Source: Apostichopus japonicus (Eukaryota; Echinodermata; Holothuroidea; Aspidochirotida; Stichopodidae). From it: 64,000 nt of DNA. Positions within the stretch are counted from its first letter, which is position 1, and every line of letters starts with the position of its first letter. The translations under genes were made by a program, and so were the position numbers. The stretch spans positions 1,238,001-1,302,000 of the forward strand of contig NC_092577.1 in assembly GCF_037975245.1 (NCBI RefSeq), read 5' to 3'. The notes beneath the pieces were generated by a model. The model had not been told where the DNA came from. It did not search any database and saw only the letters and a list, made by a program, of their open reading frames with translations. Below, one piece after another: positions 42,801-54,800 of the stretch.

Positions 42801-45800
42801 CAAATAAAAATGCTTTGTAGTTTGGCATTCTTTTTTTGCTTCAGTCCATATCTTTGTAGGTTTTGCATTTATCTCTTTGAAATCAATGCATTCAAGTGAC
42901 ACTTAGTCCACACATCATCCTAAATTATTCTTCCACTTGGAGGGAAAGTAGTCTACGATCTTTCTCATCGTTGATTTCCAAAGCACCTGAGAGTGTGTAT
43001 GTAGACAAGTTCATGCTACCTGCAGAACACACTGCATGGAGGGCTGGTGGGGTGTGTAAGTGTACATTACCCAGTACTGGCAGTGCAACAGTTGAGAGAG
43101 AATAACAGAAGTACTATAAATCAATTAAACAGGTTGGAAGGCATTCCATCATAGTTTGGGGAATAATTAAAAGGATAATTGACAGTTCAATTATCTTTAA
43201 AGAGATATTTTGATGATTGCTTATCAAAATTGCTGGAAATTTCCTGTATCTTTAGCGCAACACCACTTTAGTGCAACACCAAAATGCCACACCACTTTGT
43301 TTCCTTTTGCAGTGGCAAAGATATGACTTCTTTTTATTTTTACAAATTTTGGTGATATTTTGTGATGTCATCACTACATTTGAGCCTCATTTTCCCTTCT
43401 TTACAGTATTTAAAAAAACACAGGAAGATAAATTATTCTACAAACAATACCTTTCTGTCAATCTACCTATCAGCTATGACGAAATATGTATATTTATTTT
43501 TAGCCTGAGAAAGGAAAAATGTTATCACTCAATTATAAGAACTCATTCAATGAACAATTTAAGAATGTCTAAGTGAATGTTAATTAACTGTTAGCTCTGT
43601 ATTTGTATTCATCTCAACAAATTGAATTGAAATTCTGTCATAGCAACATATCAGTCCTGAAACACTGTCATGAATATGCACTGACATGAATATTCATTTT
43701 CATGAATATTCCACCATGAATATTCATCTTAACTGCTTTTCATGAATATTCATCTTAACTGTGTTCATGAATATTCATTTCATGAATATTCATTTTTATG
43801 AATATTCATTTTCATTTTTCTATATTCTCCCTTGCAGTCTCTGAATGTTCCATGCTACCAGGCATTCCTAATGGAGAAGTAGTATGCACGCAATCAACCC
43901 TGGTCGGTAGTATGTGTTTTTATGTATGCACGCCAGGGTATCAGATGACACCCAGGGGGGTTGTCAGGACCTGTGGCTCGGACCTCCAGTGGACCGGTCA
44001 GGAACCAATCTGTCAGGGTAAGTGGGTCGGGATTGTATTCAGTTGGGTTGGGTGGTAATAGATGTGTATTGTAGATGAAACGTGTTGCTAAATAGTATAT
44101 TCAATCTTACTGACCATTGGTATGTCCCTCTCCACATTATTTCACTGCGTAATGTTGCAATTAACTTGTCTCTTCTTTTGGTCTATTTTAATATCCTTCA
44201 TGAGTTTCCTGTATTAAGTAAAAATTGTAAAGAATGGAAAAGGAACAAGACATTTTTTGGTAGTATGGGATTGGAAGCGGTGACCTCTAGATTACAGAGC
44301 TTGTAACCCCAAAGTCAGTTAACTCAAATCCTGTATGGTTAAATATTTCTTGTTTCCATGTGGTCTCTATGTTCATCTCAAGTAGCTTAATTCTGAAGAA
44401 GGTTCTTGCTAGGAATGAAAAGTCATGGCGGCCCACTAACTTATCCTCATATTTACTGCTAGCCTTAAGGCTTTGCAGGAAGTTTTCTTTTCCAAATGTT
44501 TGGGTATTAACTGGATCATTAGCATGTACAGGATTCTGAGGGTCAGGGAGAGGGGGGGGGGACTTAACTGCCCTACTGATAAGGTAGGGGCTGAACCCAT
44601 TTGGAAGAGCCAGATGTTAATGGAGGGATGTGATAAATGAGGGCATGCTATTCAGGGGTTGTTGGTGCCAACTCCTATGTCAGGGGGGGGGGGGGTTGCT
44701 TGTTGTCCTCCCCAAAAATAGGAGAAAAAGGAGGTGTCAAATGGTGCAGTCTGAAACATACTTCAGACTATAAATTAGGTACCTTTAGTTAGGTCTATAA
44801 CTAGTTCTATAATTAGGTTTTTAATTAACTCTAAATGCAAAGGTTGTATTTGAAATTAAGGGTCTGTACAACCCTGTTAGTCATTTAACTCTTGCCTGGC
44901 TGAATTTACAAAATCTGTCAAAAGAATGTGGAGGTCCATGCCCACCCTCTCCCATACCCCCCCCCCTCTTTGTACACACCACTGAACTGGATGCTGGTCA
45001 AACCACATGAATTCTCATTAGTTATGTATTTGTTCTACATCATGGGAGAGGAAAGGTCTGTTTCTATTGATCTTGTCTAAATGATAAACAAGTTAAAACT
45101 ATTACTGTAGTTATTGAAGCTGTTACCAGTCCCCCCCCATTCTCATTCCACACCCTTCCTCACCCCTTCCACTCCACCCCTCCCCCTGACCCTTCCCTCA
45201 AAGAAAGTATAAATATATTTATATATACCAATCTTCCTCCCATCCATTACAATTTTAGCTATGATACCTCAGTTGACTTCGTGTTAAGTTGTTAAGTTCC
45301 GTTTCACACAAACTATTATTTTGGCCTTAAAACCATCTTTTCCCTTCTATCGTTTCATCTTGATTTGCAGCTGTTACTTGTCCAGACCTGACCGGATCAC
45401 TCGTAGATGGTACAGTCTCCTGCCCGGATGGTGCCAGCTTTCAGAGCCAGTGTACCCTGACATGTAATGATGGGTTTCTGAGTAATACTGGGCAGGATGC
45501 TGTACTTACATGTGAAGCAGCAGGCCAATGGTCTGGAGAGAGAATTGCTTGCTTTGGTCAGTTATGAAATAAATGATTTGAATTTAACATGACTTTTGCT
45601 ATTTTACATATTTACAAATCCCTGATCGATAATACAATTTAGGTATCGTTGCCAATGGCAACGTTTGTTCTTGTGTTGCATACAAATCAGGCTTTGTTCG
45701 TGGATTACATGGCTTTGACTTTGTTATTGAATTTTATTATTTGTTTATTGAGTTAAATTGTTTTGTTGTTGGCGTGCATTGTTTTCTTGTGTTGGTAGTT

Positions 45801-48800
45801 CATTCATTTGGGTTTGACAGGAATAAGGTCTTCATATGTTGTCATGGTGATTCAGCTCAGTGGATGTCACCTTTGGCAATTTTTGTTTTTAAACTAATGT
45901 TGCTTTGGATGTTGTAAAAAAATATACTGTATTTCACAAATCCCTTCCGTTGATTCATTTTTCCATTTAAGTGATTCCTTTTATCTATTTTTTTTTATAG
46001 AATCTTGCATTGTGTTGGGAAACTTTGTTTATTGATTGGGGGTGATACATTTGAGAGGGGGGGGGGAGGTGGAGCTGACACTATTGTACGTTTCCCACTC
46101 CACATTGGCCTTATATATAAAACATATATATTGGCTTCTGTTTGCAACCTCTGACCCAAAGATGCATTATGTTAATTCTGTTACTATGATTGTTTTCCTT
46201 TTTACTTTGATTGGGTTTTTGTATAATTTGTAAAATAGAGTTTGAAATGAATTTTTATATTTATATGAATATTTATGAATATTTGATCATGATGAATATT
46301 TATATTATATTATAATTATTGATATTTATGAATATTTCATTTAACATCACATTTTCTACAACACTAACTGAATTAACCTTAATCGGCTTCCTCAAATCAG
46401 TGATTTGTCGATCTAGAGAAGAGATACTTCATTTCATTTCTTTCCTTTTTGCAATTCATTACTGATAAGTTCACAATGCAAGTTTATTTTTATCATTAAT
46501 TACAGTTTGTCGCAATATGCGTTATTTATAAACATCCCAGTTTTCTGTGGACGTTTCTTCCATTATTCATTCAATTCTTCATTTTATGACTATAAAGGTC
46601 ATAAAATTCTTCATTTTATGACTATAAAGGTCATAAAATTCTTCATTTTATGACTATAAGGGTTATATATTTACTTACTCACTTGTTTTTTCTCTTCTTC
46701 ATTCCCATATTTTTTTATATATTTTTTTACATGTGCAGTTTCTCAATGTACCGCTTTACCAGCCATAGTTAATGGTGCCATGCAGTGTAGCAGTGGTGAT
46801 TTGATTGGCAGTGTGTGCACCTACGTCTGCCAAGCAGGCTTCACCCTTGTTGGTAATAATCAACGTACATGTACAGTGACAGGGGTCTGGTCAGGAGATG
46901 CACCGTCCTGCCAGTCTGGTTCGTAATCATTTTTGTCACTCCTCTGAGTCCTCTCACATTGTATGCATGCATGTATGACATTGAATACTTGCATGCATGG
47001 CATTTATCATTTTTATTGTATGTATTTGTATTGTATGCATGTATGACATCTATCATTTGTATTGTATGTATTTGTATGTATTTGTATTGCATGCATGCAT
47101 GACATCCAACAGTCAGCCAATCCTCAAGTGGCAGTATTTCTCAAGAGAACCGTTCTGTACACAGTTTAATATGTCGAGCAATGTCATCATGCATGATACA
47201 GCCCAATGAAAGACGTATCTTGTGGACCGGGAAAACCCTATGGTTAGGGATAACCCCTAGGGTTAAACCCTAACCCGAGAAATACTGCATCACATGTAGT
47301 ATCATACAATACGGTACTTCTTGAGGCAATGGAACTTGCCGCGTGATAACTTGTCTTGTGAGATGAAAAAAACTTGAGGTGCATCAGTGTAATTTCAGTG
47401 CATACATTAATATGCATAGAAACAGTATCCCAGTTTCCCATCTCAGTGCCAGGGGATAAAACAACTATATATTCCCTTCTCGTCTGACCTAACTTTAAGG
47501 TGGAGGCTTTCTCCCGGATGAAACGTTAGAACTTTTTAGCACTTTCTTATTATTTGAATTACGTGATTTTAATGAATCGTTTGCGTAAAAGTTATAGTTT
47601 AATTGCGGTCATAAACTTTGTTGATCATAAAAGTCTGGATGAATTGTCCGAATTATTTGTCATTATTGGTTCTTCAAATCAACAGTTGCATGTCCTCCTT
47701 TGCCATTTGTGTTAAACGGAGGATACACCTGTTCTGATGCTAACAATGCCAACAGCCTTTGCACCTTCACCTGCAACACAAGATTTGAAATAACCTCAGG
47801 CGATGCCACCATAACTTGTGATCAGAACGGAGTCTGGACTGGAGAAACAGCTTCTTGTGGTTTGAGTAAGTATTAACAAGGCGTGCTGCAACCAATTGGT
47901 AACTACTCCAGCCTCACAAAAGGCATAGCACCCCTCCCCCCCCCCGCCTCCTTGCCCAAAGTTATTGTGAACTTATCAATTCTCAGTCCATTATCTCCCC
48001 CATTACCCAGTTGCCCCTTCCCCTCCCCTTCACTGTTTTCAACTTTCTAAATGTTTCCTTGATGTCAGGACTGTTAATACATCATGATGTTACCTCTTGT
48101 ACACTTAAAGTGTTCCAAACTTTAAGTGTTTGGAAAGGCAGTTTAATCTTTCCTGTTGATCAGATGGTTAAACTTGCAGTTGCAATATTATGCCAATGAG
48201 ACAAGGGAGGGTTCTCTCGTGGGTTTGGCAGAATTTCATGGGAAGAATAAATCTCGATTGAGAAATGGAATCATCCTTTCCTCCACTATTCCCCTCATGA
48301 CCCTTTTCCCGTTCCCCATTTTCTTAACCTCTCGTGGTTTCCACTTCTCTTTCTCTTTGGGATGTTTCTGTACTTTTCCTCTTTCCTCCATCTAACAGTT
48401 ACCTGTCCGGATCTCGGTGCCGTTGCTAACGGCGACCCACCTTCCTGCAGCAACGGTTTCTCTGCTGGAAGCATGTGTACATATCAATGCAACGCAGGTT
48501 TTCTGTTGATCGGCCAAACTTCCAGGGTCTGTGACGCAGCCACCAGTTCCTGGAGTGGTTTCCAACCCACCTGTGTTCAAAGTGAGATATTATTGTCCTG
48601 TAAAGTATGATCACCAAAAAAGTAATCTTTTTTATGTCAGATAATAAATTGGACATGTGCATTCAACTGTTGAGTTTGGTAACGATAGAATGTTGCAGAC
48701 GTGATGAAATCGTTGAGAAGAGATGAAATAAATATGCATTAAGTTATTGCAGGTTATATGAGTTATTTTCATTTTGTATTCAGTGTTGGATAGGTCACCC

Positions 48801-51800
48801 CTATTGATAATTCAGGAATTTGCTTTGAGACAAGAAACACACAATGTTTATCTCATTCCCAGAGTAGCGTTAATTTTAGATGTAATTTTCTTTCTTTTTT
48901 TGGTAACCTGTCAAAATTGTTACAAATTTCTGAAAAAAAATGAATTAATTTTCAGCTCTGAAATATTATACCAGATGTGATTGACTTCATCCAATAGCGC
49001 ACATACCAAAATGTATTTTTAAGATTGTGACAATTTGAGGGAAGGGACTGGCAGGGGGGAGGTGGCAGGGGGGTTAGGACTTGGAAATAATTTCATTTTG
49101 CAATTTTGAGAGGCTGCTGTATCGACAGGTACAAGCCAAGACATCATTAAACAATTTTCATTCTATGCTACAGTTGTGTGTTCTAGTTTGACCGGGATTA
49201 CTAATGGAGGTCAACCAACCTGTACAGATAGTTTTAATGCTGGCAGTATGTGTAGTTATACCTGTAACTCTGGTTTCTTGCTCTCCGGTGATGCGCAGAG
49301 AACGTGCGATCTCAACGACGGGACATGGAGTGGCATTGAACCTACCTGTTCACAAGGTAAATCCATTTTACTTTTAATCGTAATCATTCTGTTATGACTC
49401 CGACCTGAGATTAATATTATAAAAGTCCTGTTTTCTTTTGAAACAAGGTTCAAATAAACCGGCAGCACAGTTTAGCAATTTACCAGCGGTGCCTCTACTT
49501 GTACACCTGACAACCACCCGTTGCCAATGGCAACAATTGCCTTGCCTCTTTAATCAAGTTGCCATAGGTGACTTCACAGTGATCACTATTGTTGAATTCC
49601 AGTGTCAAACTAAGTCAGGACCAAAAATATCTCTCAAACTTCGGGAAATTTGTACGCCTGAAAACAGCTTTAAAACAGCAATAGGGTTTGGGCACACAAT
49701 ATCATTTTGCATTTATCTATCTGTCCATCAGGGAATATGCTTATTTAAACATGTGGATGAAAAGAGCGACAGGGGGGCGGGCCTATTTGTCAAAGGCAAG
49801 ATGATTTGGTGTCTTGGTTCCCTTTTATTATAGCTGAAAACTTCCAGAGGTGCCATGTGAAAAAAAGAATATTTTAAACTAATTGTTGCAGATGCAATTT
49901 CCTGTGGATCATACTGTACAGTGGTTGTTTTTTTTGTTTTTGACCACCAGTGGTCTGCCCCAGCCTGGATGATGTAACAAATGGTCAGTCACTCTCCTGT
50001 ACCGATGGATTTAACGCTGGCAGTGTCTGCACCTATCAGTGCATTCCAGGTTACCAGGTCGGAGCTGGCCAAGCTTCCAGATTCTGCGATTCAAACACCA
50101 TGACTTGGAGTGGCACTCAACCGACATGTGTACAGAGTAAGCACTGGTTGCTATGGTAACAATGTACCCATTTGTATGGTTGGAAGTAAGAGATAATTAC
50201 CATTGTGGTTCCTGATTGTTGAATTTGTCAAGTTAGGCAGCTTTGCTACCTATTCTGAGGGTTACATTGGCCTACGGGCTAACAGGCTTGGGACCAGTGC
50301 GAGGGGATTCGCTAGTGCATGGTTGTCAGATATACCAAATACCGATTGGATCACAGAGCTGATAATAATGTATGCCCTTGTCTTGGCCCGGACTATTCAT
50401 ATATATATCATATCTGTATCTTCCATATATACTGAACCTGTCAAATATTAAGCCCCCCTCACTCTCTCTCTGTCAGTTAAAGGGAAATCCCTTGGAAATG
50501 TGCAAATCATTTGTTAGACATTAAAATAATGACAAAATAATTTCATTCTTTCTGGTTTATTCTCAGTTTCTTGCTTAGACCTACCTGCTATTGCCAATGG
50601 TGGTGACCCTGTATGCACTGACAGGTTTTTTGCTAGCAGCGTCTGCACTTACTCTTGCAGTAGCGGATTCCAGATTACCTCAGGAGATGCATCCAGGATG
50701 TGCAGTGTAGATACTGCAACGTGGAGTGGGACGCAACCATCATGCTCAGCAGGTAAACCCTGGAAGAATCTCTTTATGACACAAGAAAAGTATTTCTTAC
50801 TTTTCAAAGCCTTTTATGGCCTAGCTTACAGCACTTACAAATGTACTATAAAGCCTATCCTACAACACTTACAGATGTACTTTATAGCCTAATCTACCAT
50901 ACATGCAGATTTACCTTATAGTCTAGCCTACAGCACTTACAGATGTACCTCATAGCTTTGCCTACAACACTTACAGATGCACTTTATAGCCTAACCTACA
51001 GCACCTGCAGATGTACTTTATAGCCTAACCTACAATACATAAAGATTCAAATTATAGTCTAGCCCACAACACTTACAAATGTACTTCATAGCTCAACCTA
51101 CAACACTTACAGTTGTACTTCATAGCTTAGCCTACAACACTTACAGAAGAACTTTATAACCTCACCTACAATATACATGCAGATTTACCTTATAATCTTA
51201 CCTACAGCACTTACAGATGTACTTTATAGCCTAACGTACAACACCTGCAGATGTACCTATAGCCTAACCTACGACACCTACAGATGCACTTTATAGCCTA
51301 GCCTACATCACTTAAAGATGTACTTTATTGCCCAGCCTACGTGCACAGTTGTGGCAGTTTCTATGTTCACCATGAGTGCACCATAGACAGACATTTTTGT
51401 TGTTTTGTAATATTGGCTAGTGCCACCTATTATTCACTTCGCACACATTCCGATTTCAGCTTGTTGTTTGGCAGAGATAAAACAATAATTATAAATATTT
51501 CCAATGTAGAATATTTCTGTTTAAGAAAATCAATATTCAGGGGTTTATTCATTACTAAATACAGCATCAATTACCACATTTACACACATTGCAAATAGTA
51601 TTCAGGGAGAAGGTAGCTGTTGTAAATTACATCAAAACCTTTTCACTTTTATATATTTTTCTTGTTTTGTTTTTAGTTTCAGTGAACTGTCCAAATCTGG
51701 CACCAATTACCAATGGCATTTTGCGATCTTGCAGTAGTGGATTTAGTCCGGGTAGTGTGTGCACATACTCATGTCTGGATGGGTTCACCTTCCAAGGAAG

Positions 51801-54800
51801 TGGATCAAGAACTTGCAGCGATATCGGTGAATGGTCACTTCCAGAACCAGTATGCATCCAAGGTCAGTTGCATATTATACCCTATAGTCAATTTCAGTTA
51901 TGACGATGGGCAAGTTATTTCATAAATGAGCATACATTTGTGTCTGTGAATGAAAATAGTGATGATATTTTAGTCATTTTAATTTTTTCTTTCTCAAAAT
52001 GTCAATAACATGCCGCGAAAGTGTCCATTAGCTATAGGTTGCATCCAAAAACCTGCCGTTTGTACTGACCGGCAGGTTTTTTCTAGTTGGTCAACTGAAT
52101 GATCAGTCCCATCTTTTCGAACCTAAGTTGAGCTGCCTATTCGTCTATTATGCAACTCATCACACAGCTAGTAGCCAAATCACTATCAGATCAACTCTTC
52201 CAAACTCACACGTCTGTTTGCAGGAGCGATAAAGTTTCAGTAAGTTGAGGTCAAGAGAGCTGAAAAATGCAACCTATGGTTAATGGACTTATTCTCATCA
52301 TGAAGGTCTAAGTTTTTAGGCTTGTGTCACATGTATGCCCCATATTAGTGTTGTATCTCCTATGCTTTGTCTTATACAGCCACCAATGCAGAGTGTAGCC
52401 AGCTACCAGAAGTGTCTAATGCTATATTACGATGCTCCAATGGCAATCTTGAGGGCAGTGTTTGCACTTACACTTGTAACAATGGATGGATTTTGCGGAC
52501 AGAACTGGATGGTACTCGCACATGCCTGGCAGACACATCATGGAGTAATAATGAACCAACTTGTGAAGGTATCTTTAATAAAAAATATCTCACAAAAATG
52601 GCACTATTTTCACTTTGTTTTAGGATTGATGTTTACTGTTTTCCTCTTTCCAATATGATCTAGATCAAATATGATGTTAGCACAAAATTTGCATAAGATG
52701 CAAATATAGCTCATTGTTGTGCTTAGCAGAAGTATCTCTAAAGGTCTGTTAGCATACTAAAGGCATACTAAAGCATAGCAAAGTATACTAAAGGCATACT
52801 AAAGCATAGCAAAGCATACTAAAGATTTGTTTATACTGCATGGTACAGATGGGCAACAACTGAAATGTGATTCATGATGGATATTACAAGTTTAGTTAAT
52901 TAGTGCTAGTTAAGACATCTGCCGATACATTAACCTGGACCAACTATGTCAATGAGGAGATGTGCTAAACAATGTGCCAACCATGGAGGGTCATGTGATG
53001 TGCCCCCTTGCACTCAACTCTTAATGGTTCTCCTTGAATTTATATTTTACGATAACTTTGGTCATGATCTCATAGCTTACACATTCCTTCTGAAGCTTAC
53101 CGAATAATGTAATCTAGCTCAGTGTTACATTTCCTCAATGTTCACCGCAGGTTTCATCTTCAAAACCTGCCATTTTGAATATAAAATCGAACAGCTGAAC
53201 GCATGCTGCTTATCAAGGACTGTACACAAATGTTCATAGACACAAGATGCAGACGACATGATTTGTTGTTCCATAGCAACGGAAGTCTCCTTGCCATTTT
53301 GTTTGCACGTAGCATGATAGGAGTGCAGTGACAGCCGCAAGTAATTGAGTATTAGACTGTTATAAGTGACAACTGCCAGGGTCCATGCAGATCAAGCTTT
53401 TTATGACATGGAAAGTAATCTCAACACTGTTATCATCCAAACCCAAGTATTGCTCAAATTTTCCGTAAGTGGACTGTGTCTACGGAACACTTCAAACTGA
53501 CAAAGGGTTAAATAATATGTTAATTGCACCTGGGAGCAAGTGACATGACCCTTCATGGTTGGTAGGTTTTTGTACTGTGGAGTTAGAGTTCCAGGTCATT
53601 TTAAGTTTGATGGTTTAAGAGAGAAAAGTTAGTGAACTTGCCCAATGAAACTTATATCTAGAAGAGTAATGTTGATACTCCAAAAACTACAGACATCTAA
53701 ACGACCCTCAATATTATAGTATTAGAAAGTCCAAGCAAGAAGCTATTCAGACCTCATCTGTAGTTTCCAACATTAAGAGCAAGCTTCATGATGGATGACA
53801 CACTCTTCGTTTTATCAAGTAAAGTTGTAGTAGATTTTAGAAAAGAGTGACCTTATTTGTTTAATAATGTTACAAGAGGCATATGTATTTATCTCCTTTG
53901 TTGAAATATGTGTAGAATCTCTGGCTAGTAGGCAAGGAAAATCATTCCATCCTTCTCTTCCTCCTGTTGCACCCATCCAGTGTTATATATTCCCACCCCA
54001 TGCAACCTCCCCCCCCCCCCCATTTTAAACTGTTAATTTCCTTCATTCTGTTTTGTCTGATGCCTGACTTCCCTGGCTTTAGATTTGAGGAGCCATTTTA
54101 CTTTATACAGTTATGACCAATTTGACAGAAGACTAAATCTCTTTTTTCGTGCCATATTTTAGTCGTCTGCGGCACCACTCCGGGCTTTATTCAACCAAGG
54201 ATTGTTAACGGTAACCTGTCCGGTGCAGGGGCGTGGCCCTGGTTGGCATCGATTCGTAGCGCTAATGGGAACCATCTCTGTGGAGGAGCATTGATCCATC
54301 CCGATTGGGTGTTGACAGCAGCTCATTGCATGTAAGACAGTCACTTCTCAGTTAACCTACTTTTGATTTTGGTGAATCCCTAGTGATTAGGACACGGTGC
54401 AACAGAACATCATTTGTAAACCCTACCCACGCAATTGTCTTGGATGGACACAGGCTTATATCAAGTCTTCTGTTTGATGAATATTCAGTGAATTAGGAGG
54501 CAGACTTGTCATTGTACCTTCCCAATTTCTGCTCCTGGGACCTTTCACCGCCTCTGATGTGTCGGAGTGCACTTCAACATCTGACCAATTTCTCGAATAT
54601 GAGGGAGCGAAACTACCCCATTCGTCTTCTGTGCAGCCAAGGTGCTCGAAGGCAGAACCAAACCATTTCCCAATTTGCCAATCAGACTTAACCAAACCCA
54701 TGGGGCGTTGTGGTCAAGTGGTTAAGGCGGTGGACTTGTGATCTAAGGGTTACAGGTTCGAGCCCTGACCAGATCATTGCGTTGTGTCCTTGGGCAAGGC

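Noticed and set aside
47240-47275. TTAGGG/CCCTAA motifs
   Set aside because: Only a few scattered units in both directions; too short to call an interstitial telomere.
49438-49833. 131-codon open frame in intron 31
   Set aside because: No motif, low-complexity borders, and it sits inside an intron with good flanking splice sites; probably chance.
52049-52086. Hairpin plus T run resembling a bacterial terminator
   Set aside because: The context is an animal intron; treated as part of a foldback element.
52930-53020. Cysteine-rich EGF-like string ([12 protein letters not shown]) in intron 35
   Set aside because: No acceptor in the right phase before it, no donor after it, and cysteine spacing does not complete an EGF module.
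54711-54785. tRNA-like A and B boxes
   Set aside because: They belong to a SINE: the tRNA part runs into the SINE body and two further copies exist, so it is not a tRNA gene.
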